Source: Cellulomonas wangsupingiae
GTDB lineage: Bacteria; Actinomycetota; Actinomycetes; Actinomycetales; Cellulomonadaceae
Assembly: GCF_024508275.1 (NCBI RefSeq)
Contig: NZ_CP101989.1
Location: 3,782,001-3,846,000 of the forward strand
DNA: 64,000 nt
Reading direction: 5' to 3'
The position numbers were made by a program, and so were the translations under genes. Within the stretch, counting starts at the first letter, position 1; every line of letters begins with the position of its first letter. The notes beneath the pieces were generated by a model. The model made no database searches, was not told the origin of the DNA, and was given only the letters and a program-made list of their open reading frames with translations. This document shows positions 26,901 through 33,809 of this stretch, one piece after another.

Positions 26901-27076
26901 TTGCTGAGACGAAAGGTTCACTCTCGACGCTGCAGCTCAAGGGCGCTGAGGCCGGAAAGATCGAGTGTGCTCGAAAGTTTTTTGCGTCGCTCCGCGAGCA
27001 TCATGTCGACGACGTGACGTACGACGTGGTCGACTCGTACGAGAGGCTGCTGGAGATTGTGGGTAAGGGGAACTAG
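23918..27076 (+). CDS. Type III-like restriction subunit (Res), helicase-nuclease
   Basis: A 1052-residue protein. Walker A is METGTGKTYVYIK (Lys136), Walker B is VIIDEPQKI (Asp256, Glu257, Pro, Gln), and the SF2 C-terminal lobe includes HSALREGWDNPNVFVMG and SRRQEIGRGLRLAVD. The C-terminal nuclease shows NPDWAIAF (Asp979) and VAETKGS (Glu997, Lys999), the PD-(D/E)xK residues of type III Res proteins. It would translocate or diffuse along DNA and cut unmethylated sites together with Mod. It is the last gene of the operon, has no frameshift, and its codons near 26.5-27.0 kb are more AT-rich than those of the flanking genes, which hints at horizontal origin. Confidence 0.92.
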   Translation: MRLQFKVQDYQTAAVDAVLECFAGQPKSSGVEYRVDPGRRAPASGTRVDTAYVPIASGGQGELVLSGVQSKLAEPEAPDSGFRNAEIALPKDVLLGNIRAVQSGVPLLTRSTSLIDSGAARGAPNLDVDMETGTGKTYVYIKTMMELNRRYGWSKFIVVVPSIAIREGVLKSFAVTADHFQQEYGTKPRAFVYNSSRLHEVEAFSSSPGVQVMIINIQAFNATGKDARRIYEALDDFQSRRPIDVIAANRPIVIIDEPQKIGAAKSLEALSRFNALAVLRYSATHKVQHNLVHRLDAVDAYNDKLVKRIAVRGITVKGLAGSTAYLYVDTIEVRKAAKPRARVEVEVQGKTAITRKVIWVEQGTNLHDRSNGIEAYKGLFVTDIDAVRDVIELSNGDVVVAGQLADRDVTEQTKRRIQIREVIHAHLEKERQLFLQGIKVLSLFFIDEVAKYRDYDREDTKGEYQRVFEEEYARAVDDFLQALDLTGEDAAYRAHLESIDVSTTHAGYFSIDKKGRQVDPSVAKSGDEKGNSTDTSAYDLILKEKERLLSFAEPVRFLFSHSALREGWDNPNVFVMGMLKKSDNTISRRQEIGRGLRLAVDQHGNRQDKEAVGEERVHEINELTVVTDESYTDFVAGLQKEISEATSNRPRKADEKYFLGKIVTVDGADSLIEKSLAREIYKYLLKNDYIANDDTITDRYREAREADILAPASGELASLIQSIVPLIDVVARGLPDPTDGRKPKKIPLNDANFRRKEFQELWKRINHKAVYRVEFDSDELIRKCVDHLNKNLRVAPLQYVVESGLQSSTLDADDLHSGEGFRRSASSTHTEISAHSRVKYDLLGEIAEKTQLTRRTCAAILQGISVATFSLYRANPEHFITETARLINEQKATVIIEHLTYDTLDDRFESSIFTQNQTKQDFSRASRKLDKHVYEYVVTDSGVERDFVNLLDTSNEVAVYAKLPRGFFIPTPLGPYNPDWAIAFHEGRVKHIYFVAETKGSLSTLQLKGAEAGKIECARKFFASLREHHVDDVTYDVVDSYERLLEIVGKGN

Positions 27077-27111
27077 GGAGGGTCGGCCGTTCGACAGTTG
27101 GTCCTGAGTGA

Positions 27112-27146
27112 GCTCTGTACGCGAGGGCAACCGTCGCGTACAGAGC
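27112..27146 (+). terminator. Perfect 13-bp hairpin after the restriction operon
   Basis: GCTCTGTACGCGA, a 9-base loop, and TCGCGTACAGAGC form a perfect stem starting 35 bases after the Res stop. There is no T-run, which is usual in GC-rich actinobacteria. The length and perfection could also mark a protein-binding site. Confidence 0.6.
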
Positions 27147-27449
27147 ACCACTGCGTGTTCACCGTCGATGAGTTGAACATCCGCCGCTTCGCAGCGGGTC
27201 ACGGTCACGCCGGGTGGGACCCGATGGGGACCGGGGTCGTCGCCCGTCGACACCGGTCCCGCGCTCTACCCATGTCCGCGGTTGGCACCGTCGAGCCCAA
27301 GCTTAGGCCGGCAGTAGCAGTCCGATGCGGTGCGGGACGCACGGGGCCAGCGAGCTCCGGGAACTGCCAGCACCTCACACCGGCTGAGCGCTCCGTTCCT
27401 GCGTGCCCTTCTTCTCTCGCAGCCCTCCACACCAGGTCAGGCGCCCACG
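27147..27449. other. Intergenic region right of the defence island
   Basis: About 300 bases between the hairpin and the decayed dehydrogenase. Several short ORFs have poor codon use. No tRNA, repeat or attachment-site signature seen. Confidence 0.4.
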
Positions 27450-28233
27450 TCAGACCGTGCGCCACCCGTCCGACTCCATCTCCGCACCCGCCATCGGCCC
27501 CATCCGCAGCATCCCCCGTCGACAGCCCACGAGGCCCCATTGACGTACCCGGCCTCAGGCCCGCACAGGAAGCGGACGACCGCAGCGATCTCGCGCGCAT
27601 CGCCGGGCCGCGGCACCGGGATGCCGGGCCGGCGCTTGCCCTCGAGCGGGCTCTCGTCCTCCTGGCCGGTCATCGGGGTGGCGATCTCGCCGGGCGCGAC
27701 GGCGTTCACGGTGATGCCGTGGTCCGCGAGCTCGAGCGCCGCGACCTGAACCAGCAGACCGAGGCCGCCCTTGGCGGCGCAGTAGGCCGCGGAGCCGACC
27801 TTCGGCGCGTGCTCGTGGACGCTGGTGATGGCGACGATCCGCCCGCCGGCGCCCTGGCGGACCATGTGCCGCGCGGCCGCCTGCAGGCACACGAACGCAC
27901 CGTCGAGGTCCACGGACATCACGTGCCGCCACTCCTGCCAGGTGGTGTCGACGAGCAGCGTCGAGGTGCCCGTGCCGGCGTTCAGCACGGCGGCATCGAT
28001 GCCGCTCATCGCGGCGATCGCCTCGTCCACGACGGGCGGCGCCCTGTGGATCGGACAGGTCCAGGTGCACGACGTGCGCCCGCGCACCCAGCGCCTCGAC
28101 CTCCGCGGCGGTGGCGCGCACCCTGCTCATCCTCGTGCCACATGATCGTGACGTGCTCAGCGCCGTCGGCCAGCGCCACCGCGGTGGCCCTGCCGATGCC
28201 CGAGTCGGACCCGGTGGCGAGGACCCGCCGCGG
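27450..28233 (-). pseudogene. Short-chain dehydrogenase/reductase with several frameshifts
   Basis: Read on the minus strand the pieces of an SDR fall in different frames. The cofactor site VLATGSDSGIGRATAVALA has no start codon, because a TGA precedes it. Then EVEALGARAHVVHLDLSDP is in a second frame; the main body with NAGTG, SAAYCAAKGGLG and VNGASWAVDGG is in a third (27437-28087). A natural C-terminus (MLRMGPMAGAEMESDGWRTV, stop at 27450) lies in yet another frame past a run of G. At least three indels are needed to restore the gene. The catalytic SxxxYxxxK region (SAAYCAAK) itself is present. Either a true pseudogene or a patch of poor sequence. Confidence 0.8.
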
Positions 28234-28630
28234 TCACGCGCCGGTGGTCGCGTCGGGCTTGGCGCTCACCGGTCGTCGTCCTGCCCGTCGTGCCGACGAG
28301 CGGGTCACCGTCGAGGTCGCTCCCCGATGACGGCGACACGGGGTTCCCCGTCCTGTCGAACGTCGGATCGTCCCCGCGGGGGCCCTGGGGATTCTCGGCC
28401 GAGCCCGACGTCTCGTCGAGCGCCTCGGCGAGCCCGTCGTCGGCACCCGTCCCCGTCGGCTCGATCTCCGTCGCCCCGTGCCCATCACGTCCTTGCTCAT
28501 GCCGCTCCTCTCATCCGCCCGGGCCGGGCACCGCGCCCGGCCCGGACGGAGGCCGTCTGAGGGGGTGGACGATGGCAGATCGCCGGCCCCCGCGCCGACG
28601 ACATTGCTTCGTCGTCTTACGCTCCGTCGC
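28234..28630 (-). pseudogene. Possible frameshifted acidic small protein upstream of the SDR
   Basis: About 400 bases with no intact gene. On the minus strand an ATG at 28500 (MSKDVMGTG) enters a poor Arg-rich frame. One base away a frame reads an acidic, Gly/Asp-rich chain (EIEPTGTGADDGLAEAL, then SAENPQGPRGDDPTFDRTG and SSGSDLDGDPLVG) down to the SDR. This composition matches small disordered proteins such as those at 32708 and 44795. I infer one more indel at a run of G near 28472. The remaining bases to 28630 are non-coding. Confidence 0.4.
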
Positions 28631-30076
28631 CTAGCCGCCCGCCCCCGCGACCTGCCCCGCGATCCGCCCCACCGCGTCGAGCAGGAACTGCTTCGGCGCG
28701 TAGTCCGGCAGCGCCCCCTGCAGCGCCGCGAGCGCCTCGTCCTCCGCGACCCCCCGGTGCCTGATCGCGTACACCGCAGCGACGGCGGACGTGCGCGAGC
28801 GCCCCTCCATGCAGTGCAGCGCGACCTTCTGCCCTTCGGCGCGCAGGTCGGCGATCGTGTCGGCGGCGTCGATCAGCACGGCGTCGACGTCGGCGTTGAC
28901 GCCGTCCTCGTCGAACAGCCAGAACTCGACGTGCTCCCGGGACGTCTGACGGCGACCGATCCGGCACATCGAGACGACCGTGGTGACGTCGTCGGGCATG
29001 TTTACGAGGCCGTCGAGGGAGGCGAGCACGACGCCGTCGTCGTGCGGGTGCGTGACGAGGGTCCGGACGCCAGAACCGGTGATCTGCAAGGCCGTCGGCC
29101 AGCCACGGCTGTCGGGTTGTCCGCCGGTGGCTGCGAGCGCCGCCAGCTCCACGAGCCCACGGCTGTCCATGCCCGGCCAGCCGTGCAGGATCCGCCGCCA
29201 ACGGGCGGGCACGGCCGTCCCGCCCGCCGCGGCCCCGACGAGGGCGCCGGCGATGGCCGCGACGGTGTCGGTGTCCTTGCCGCCGCGGACCGCGCGCTCG
29301 AGCACGTCCACGAGCCCGTCGCCGTGGTGGATCGCGGACCACGCGCCCTGCAGCGCCTGCACCACCCAGCCGTTCTTCGGGAAGTCCCGCGGCTGCGACG
29401 CCTCCGCCTCGGCGATGACCGCCGCCCATCGCTCCCGGCGCGACGCCGGCAGATGCGGGAGCTGACCGACCAGGTCGATCTCACCCGTGCGGATCGCGTG
29501 CCGGATCGCCATCGACCACAGGACGCACGCGTCACCAGCGTCCGGGTCGCCGTGCGTGAGGTCGGAGACGGCGCGGGCGGCGTTCGCGAGCGCGCGCTCG
29601 GCGCCGTCGTCGAGGTAGCCCAGGGCGACCGGGCCGGTGCGCATGAGGGTGCCGTTGCCGCCGGAGCCGCGCGGGGCGTCGGCGAACCGTGCCGCAGCCG
29701 CCTGGCGCGCCGCCTCAGCGATCGGCACGTGCAGGGAGGCCAGGAGCGCGCTCGTCTGCACCCCGACGTCCTTGGCGTCCTGCGCCCACGACGCCCACGC
29801 CGCGACGATGCTGTCCAGCGACGCCTCGTCGTCCAGCGACCCGCCGTCGGCCAGCACCTGTGCGATCGGGATCGCCATGGACGTGTCGTCCGTCCACTCC
29901 CCCGGCTCCCAGCCGAACCCGCCACCGCCCTTCATCGCGACGGGCGCGTCGTCCGGCAGCGGCGGCCCGAACTCGTATCCCGCCCCCAACGCGTCACCGG
30001 CGGCGGAACCGAGGAGGGCACCGACGGCGCGGTCGATCTGGATCGGGGTGAGGTTCAGCATCGGGCTCCTGGGCAT
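28631..30076 (-). CDS. ADP-ribosylglycohydrolase fused to a dual-specificity phosphatase
   Basis: A 481-residue two-domain enzyme. Residues 10-325 form an ADP-ribosylglycohydrolase (DraG/ARH type) with GDALGAGYEF, the metal site EWTDDTSMA, GGNGTLMRTGP and GGKDTDTVAAIAGALVGAAAG, so both Mg ions can bind; this class removes ADP-ribose from proteins, nucleic acids or small molecules. The C-terminal domain (about 355-480) is a Cys phosphatase with the P-loop HCMEGRSRT at 421-429, where Cys422 and Arg428 are catalytic. Start may be Met1 or Met6. It is not frameshifted although its neighbours at 27.4-28.5 kb are. A fragment of a paralogue lies at 8159. Confidence 0.9.
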   Translation of the reverse strand: MPRSPMLNLTPIQIDRAVGALLGSAAGDALGAGYEFGPPLPDDAPVAMKGGGGFGWEPGEWTDDTSMAIPIAQVLADGGSLDDEASLDSIVAAWASWAQDAKDVGVQTSALLASLHVPIAEAARQAAAARFADAPRGSGGNGTLMRTGPVALGYLDDGAERALANAARAVSDLTHGDPDAGDACVLWSMAIRHAIRTGEIDLVGQLPHLPASRRERWAAVIAEAEASQPRDFPKNGWVVQALQGAWSAIHHGDGLVDVLERAVRGGKDTDTVAAIAGALVGAAAGGTAVPARWRRILHGWPGMDSRGLVELAALAATGGQPDSRGWPTALQITGSGVRTLVTHPHDDGVVLASLDGLVNMPDDVTTVVSMCRIGRRQTSREHVEFWLFDEDGVNADVDAVLIDAADTIADLRAEGQKVALHCMEGRSRTSAVAAVYAIRHRGVAEDEALAALQGALPDYAPKQFLLDAVGRIAGQVAGAGG

Positions 30077-30410
30077 CGAGCGTGGCGACGGGCGAGGTCG
30101 CGCGGTGTGCGGGACGCCTGGCGACGCCCCTCAAGTGCATCGGCCGTCCGAACCCCGATGTGAACTCAGGCGGGCCATGGAGGGGGTGAAGCAACTACAC
30201 ATGCCCCGGCCTGAGGCCCCGGCCCAGCACCACCGGCAGGCATCCGACGTCCGGCACCGGAGGAGCCGACCGCAGGCCGACGTGGCTCCTCGCGCTGGCC
30301 GCATGAGGATCACTGCCTCTCCTCGCCCCCAACACCCGGAAGGTGCCACGATCGTCCACAGGTATGACGAACGACGACCGCGGGACGCCCGGAACCGGTA
30401 CTTTTCCGGC
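30077..30410. other. Divergent promoter region
   Basis: About 330 bases between the minus-strand hydrolase and the plus-strand lipoprotein. No gene seen. It must hold promoters for both; the only clear element is TACTTT at 30399. Confidence 0.5.
30399..30404 (+). promoter_or_regulatory. -10 element (TACTTT) of a leaderless promoter
   Basis: TACTTT lies 6 bases before ATG 30411, in the same sequence context (GAACCGGTA, CCGGCATG) as at 840-852. Confidence 0.5.
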
Positions 30411-30974
30411 ATGCCCGCAAGCGGATCCGTACGGTCGATCGCAACGCCGGTCGTGGCACTCGCGCTCGGCTTGACGTTGATCTCAGCGGGGTGTGCCGCC
30501 GACGCCGATACACATCCCACATCGACACCCACAGCCAGCCCGGCGCCGACTCCCAGCCCGACGCCTTCCCCGACCCCGGCGGAACCGACCGTCCCGGACC
30601 GGCCGCCCGCGATGTCGACGGCGAGTGCGGACGGTGCCGCCGCGGCCGCTGCGTTCGCGATCGAGGTACTGAATCACGCGGCGGCATCCGGGGACGTGTC
30701 CGCCTGGAGGGACATCACCGCGCCGTCGTGCCGGATGTGCACCGCCTTTGGAGACGACATCGTCGCGGCAGGTCCGGATGGCGGAAGCTTGCTGGCGGTC
30801 ACCAGCGCAACGGGACGTGAGGTCGAGGCCGGACGCCTGTACGCCGCCGAACTGACCGTGACCCAACCTGCCTCGCCGGACGGAAGCTCTCCGGCGGGAT
30901 CGTTCGTCTTCCAGGTCGCGCTGAGCCATGGGGGCGACTGGAAGGTAGAAGCCATCGACGTCTACGAGTCATGA
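30411..30974 (+). CDS. DUF6318-like lipoprotein, copy 2
   Basis: A 187-residue lipoprotein with a signal helix and lipobox ISAGC, followed by a long Thr/Pro/Ser spacer. The globular part (AFAIEVLNHAAASGDVSAWR, then SCRMCTAFGDDIV, and VALSHGGDWKVEAIDVYES) matches the copy at 852, with the same Cys-x-x-Cys. ATG 30411 is chosen from the -10 spacing and from alignment with copy 1; longer in-frame starts have no support. It overlaps the next gene as ATGA. The spacer differs strongly from copy 1, as expected for a surface linker under low constraint. Confidence 0.8.
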   Translation: MPASGSVRSIATPVVALALGLTLISAGCAADADTHPTSTPTASPAPTPSPTPSPTPAEPTVPDRPPAMSTASADGAAAAAAFAIEVLNHAAASGDVSAWRDITAPSCRMCTAFGDDIVAAGPDGGSLLAVTSATGREVEAGRLYAAELTVTQPASPDGSSPAGSFVFQVALSHGGDWKVEAIDVYES

Positions 30975-31867
30975 CCATCTCCCACCGCACTCACCGTTGG
31001 GCACTCACCGCCGCGACCGCAGCGGGCCTCGTCGTGGTGACGGGCTCGGCGTCCAACGCCGTCGAGGTCCGTGGCAACTTCGATCAGAACGGTCAGTACG
31101 CGGAGCTGATGGTCCCTGCCAACGAGCAGTTGGCGCGGAGCAACCGTTCGATCGCACCCGAACTTCGCCTGGCCGACTACGAGCGCGCTCCTTACTGTCG
31201 CGAGGCAGCCGGGATCTGGGTGATGGGGTTTGCCGACGGCGCCTGCGCCCCTGGCGCAGACCTGGCGCAGACGGCGGTGCAGTGCGATGAGGGCGACACC
31301 ATGGTCATGCCGATGTGGATGCGCACGCGTGCCACCCCGACCTCGCCGTGGAGCGAGTGGGACGACATCGACGCCGGCGGCTGCGGCATCGACCTTCTCC
31401 CGGTCATGACCGAGGCCGACTTCCGCCGTCTGCCCATCCCGGCACCGACCCTGACCATGCAACCGGACCGCGGCTGGGTCCTGATCAACATCGAGACCAT
31501 CACCTACACCGACTCCACCCCCATCACCCTGCGCACCGACCTGCTCGGCTACGGCATCACCGTCGAAGCCACCCCCACCCGCTGGACCTACGACTACGGC
31601 GACGGCCACACCCTGACCACCACCTCCCCCGGCCACACCTACCCCGACCACGACGTCTTCCACGAGTACGAACACCCCGGCCAAGCCGCCATCACCCTCA
31701 CCGCCGAATGGACCGGCCGCTATCAGATCGACGGCAACCCCACCTGGCGCGACATCAACGGCACCGCCACCACAACCACCACCACCGCCCCCTTCACCAT
31801 CGAAGAACGCACCAGCCGCCTCGTCTCCGACCTGTGCACCGACACCCCCAAGCCACCCGACTGCTGA
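30971..31867 (+). CDS. Secreted PKD-like Cys-rich protein, copy 2
   Basis: A 298-residue exported protein with a signal peptide ending around GSASNA. The mature chain has the Cys residues of copy 1 (YCREAAG, GACAPG, VQCDEG, GGCGIDL and PPDC) and the same PKD-like part (DYGDGHTLTTTSPGHTYP). From base 31448 on it is about 96 percent identical to copy 1, while the N-terminal third is divergent, including a different signal peptide. The two-gene layout is the same as at 852-2341. Function unknown; a surface-exposed partner of the lipoprotein is likely. Confidence 0.85.
   Translation: MTISHRTHRWALTAATAAGLVVVTGSASNAVEVRGNFDQNGQYAELMVPANEQLARSNRSIAPELRLADYERAPYCREAAGIWVMGFADGACAPGADLAQTAVQCDEGDTMVMPMWMRTRATPTSPWSEWDDIDAGGCGIDLLPVMTEADFRRLPIPAPTLTMQPDRGWVLINIETITYTDSTPITLRTDLLGYGITVEATPTRWTYDYGDGHTLTTTSPGHTYPDHDVFHEYEHPGQAAITLTAEWTGRYQIDGNPTWRDINGTATTTTTTAPFTIEERTSRLVSDLCTDTPKPPDC
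31448..31867 (+). repeat. Near-identical 420-bp block, right copy
   Basis: Gap-free match to 1922-2341; see that entry. The sharp change in similarity near 31448, inside a coding frame, suggests the end of a conversion tract. The direct orientation would permit recombination that deletes or duplicates the 29.5 kb between the copies. Confidence 0.9.
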
Positions 31868-31928
31868 CCGCCCCGCGCCGAGGGACACGCGGCGACCCAC
31901 CTGCACCCGCCGGCCCGCCCCCCCCACC

Positions 31929-32321
31929 TCAGGCCGGCGCCACCACCGCAACCCCGTACGCCACCGCCGCCTCCGCGAGCCGGTCGTCGTACGTCACGAT
32001 CCCCTCCAGGTCGTCGCCGAGCTCGAGCGCGGCGGCCAGGTGGATCGCATCCAACGACCGCAGCGTCGCGGGCTCCAGACGCCCTGCCGCGTCGCACACC
32101 CGCGACGTCACCGACAGCAGCACTAGCCCGTCGAGCACCGCGTGCGCCTGCACCGCAGCCTCGGGCGCAGCCCGGCGGACGGCGCGCATCAGCTCGGTGC
32201 GCACCAGGTCGCATGCGACCGGAGTGGTGCCGTGCGACCGCCACCACTCCCGCAGCGCCGGCGTCTCCGCCTCCTCGACGACGAGCTTCACCAGTGCCGA
32301 GGTGTCCAGGTAGTACGCCAC
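31929..32321 (-). CDS. VapC-like PIN-domain toxin
   Basis: A 130-residue PIN protein of standard VapC size. The acidic set is YLDTSALVKL (Asp6), RTELMRA, LRSLDAIHLAAA and VTYDDRLAEAA, the four-acid Mg2+ site of VapC ribonucleases. It starts 2 bases after the stop of its antitoxin, so the two are co-translated. Likely target is RNA (tRNA or rRNA in known relatives). Confidence 0.92.
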   Translation of the reverse strand: MAYYLDTSALVKLVVEEAETPALREWWRSHGTTPVACDLVRTELMRAVRRAAPEAAVQAHAVLDGLVLLSVTSRVCDAAGRLEPATLRSLDAIHLAAALELGDDLEGIVTYDDRLAEAAVAYGVAVVAPA

Positions 32322-32323
32322 GG

Positions 32324-32596
32324 TCAGCGCTCGTCGGCGCGCAGCTCGGCGAGCGCGTCGGACAGCGAGGGCCGTCCGCCCGCCGCAGGACGGGGCTCCG
32401 GAAGCGCGGCCAGATCGGTACGCGCCGGACGCGCGGCCCCGCTCGTGAGCAGACGCGCCAGGGGCGACGACGGCAACGGCGAGAGCTGCGCCGTGGGCCG
32501 GCCCCGATCAGTCACGGTCAGGGTCTCGCCGGACGCCGCGCGCGCGACCGCCGCGGAGGCGTTCTGCTTCAGCTCGCGGATACCGATGGTCGCCAT
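32324..32596 (-). CDS. Phd/VapB-like antitoxin
   Basis: A 90-residue protein. The N-terminus (IGIRELKQNASAAVARAA, then GETLTVTDRGRPTAQLSPL) is a classical Phd/YefM DNA-binding fold; the C-terminal part (SLSDALAELRADE) would wrap the VapC toxin. It precedes the toxin gene directly. Autorepression is likely at the CTAC-CAT-GTAG repeat that spans its -10 element. Confidence 0.92.
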   Translation of the reverse strand: MATIGIRELKQNASAAVARAASGETLTVTDRGRPTAQLSPLPSSPLARLLTSGAARPARTDLAALPEPRPAAGGRPSLSDALAELRADER

Positions 32597-32599
32597 GTG

Positions 32600-32610
32600 C
32601 TACATGGTAG
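32600..32610 (-). promoter_or_regulatory. Leaderless promoter and operator candidate of vapBC
   Basis: On the minus strand TACCAT (32609-32604) sits 7 bases before the ATG at 32596. It lies inside the inverted repeat CTAC-CAT-GTAG (32610-32600), which suits binding by the antitoxin. No Shine-Dalgarno. Confidence 0.5.
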
Positions 32611-32653
32611 CCCTTCGCGCCTCCTGGCCGACAGCATCGGCCGCCGAACGCAC

Positions 32654-32689
32654 CGACGGCGCCCTCCCCAGCCGGGAAGGACGCCGTCG
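32654..32689 (-). terminator. Hairpin after the small acidic gene
   Basis: CGACGGCG and CGCCGTCG flank a second short paired region (CCCTCCC with GGGAAGG). It lies 19 bases downstream of the minus-strand stop at 32708 and before the vapBC promoter. Confidence 0.5.
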
Positions 32690-32707
32690 TCGTACCGCTG
32701 ACGCCTG

Positions 32708-32887
32708 TCAGGCGTACCCGGGCAGCCCAGGGGTGCGGGAGCTGTCCTTCGGCAGGACGGTCTCCTCGATCGGCGGCAACCCGCCGTCGTCGCCGCCGGA
32801 CGCCGGGTCCACCCGCGGGGCGGTGGCCGTCACGGGGTCAGGGACCTCGTCGGGGGTCGGGGTCGTGGTGTCGTCGGGAACGGTCAT
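32708..32887 (-). CDS. Small acidic disordered protein
   Basis: A 59-residue protein starting MTVPDDTTTPTPDEVPDP, rich in Asp, Pro and Thr and ending in PGLPGYA. The ATG at 32887 has GGGAGG 6 bases upstream; the longer in-frame form from 32992 lacks one. No family known to me; the style resembles the small protein at 44795 and the decayed frame near 28.4 kb. Confidence 0.6.
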   Translation of the reverse strand: MTVPDDTTTPTPDEVPDPVTATAPRVDPASGGDDGGLPPIEETVLPKDSSRTPGLPGYA

Positions 32888-32985
32888 CGTCGGCCTCCCA
32901 TCGTCGGTGAGGCCCGATCGTGGCACGTGACGTGCGGTTTCGCGCGTTGGGAGGACCACGCGTGGGCGGCGGCAGGTCCCCGGCG

Positions 32986-33429
32986 CTACCACCGGCCGTC
33001 CTCACCGAACGGTCCATGCGGGCCGTCCTCGAACACCACCTCGTACCCCGCCCGACGCAGCGCCTCCACGTGGTCCATGGCCCCGTCGTACGACCCCGGG
33101 AGGTCCCCGAGCGAGGTGATGTTGGCGTCGGCGTCGGCGCCCATGACCAGGGTGTGGGGACCGATGTGGTCGTGCTGCGCCAGCACGATCGCGTGGTCGT
33201 AGCAGGCCCACGTGAACCGCATGGGCGGATCCATCCGGTACAGCGACGCGGTGTGCGGGACGATCGCCAGCAGGGTGGGGTCGAGCGGGAGGGGCCGGAC
33301 CAGGTACGCCTTCTTCGCGGGCGCTCGCCCCCGGTCGGCGCCGCGCGCAGGCGGCGGTCCGGCAGTGGGCCGCGGGGCGGACCCATCGGGACGACGTCCC
33401 ACGTGCGTGGTGGGATCGAGATCGGACAC
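32986..33429 (-). CDS. Hypothetical protein
   Basis: A 147-residue protein if the GTG at 33429 is used (GGAG 5 bases upstream). A GTG at 33612 would give 208 residues with a Pro/Arg-rich extension. The N-terminus is Pro-rich (RRPDGSAPRPTAGPPPARG); the rest is alpha/beta (MRFTWACYDHAIVLAQHDH, then GDLPGSYDGAMDHVEALRRAGYEVVFED). No motif recognised. It sits between small acidic genes and the second WXG-like cassette. Confidence 0.55.
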   Translation of the reverse strand: MSDLDPTTHVGRRPDGSAPRPTAGPPPARGADRGRAPAKKAYLVRPLPLDPTLLAIVPHTASLYRMDPPMRFTWACYDHAIVLAQHDHIGPHTLVMGADADANITSLGDLPGSYDGAMDHVEALRRAGYEVVFEDGPHGPFGEDGRW

Positions 33430-33809
33430 GAGGGCTCCATCAGGTCGAGCGTCTTCCCGTGCCGGCGGCACGGGCGGATCTTCCTCCGGGGGCACCGTGC
33501 GCTCCGCGCGGTTGCCAGTCGGCCTGCCGGAGGGCTTGTGGCCGAGCTTCGTGATCGATGAGGACTCTAGGACGTGGCGCCGACATCCGCCGCGCCGGGC
33601 GAGACTCGCCACCAGGCGGTTCGGTCGCCCTCGAGACGCGAGCGAGGGATCTGTGGACGACGACCGCTCCGGCCGCCGTCACACGCACGGCTCCGACGAC
33701 GTGGTCGTAGCCGGGCATCACCTCACGCGCGACGTCGTCCGCCACGACGTCGTCCGCCACGACGTCCTGCAGCCGACGGTGACGCAGTCGACCGCTCCGG
33801 CGCGTCGCC
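33430..33809. other. Low-information region with short tandem repeats
   Basis: About 380 bases. A 15-base unit (CGACGTCGTCCGCCA) is repeated about two and a half times at 33730-33768, encoding an Asp/Val-rich repeat on the minus strand. A 106-codon minus-strand frame (33440-33760) begins with good codons but degrades after 40, so I do not call it a gene. Confidence 0.45.

Noticed and set aside
8159-28631. Idea that the defence island inserted into one hydrolase gene and split it
   Set aside because: The fragment has its own start and is truncated at the end away from the island, while the other copy is complete, so this is duplication, not interruption.
33440-33760. 106-codon minus-strand ORF ending just before the gene at 33429
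   Set aside because: Good codons only in the first 40, then decay; contains a tandem repeat. Kept as a note, not a gene.
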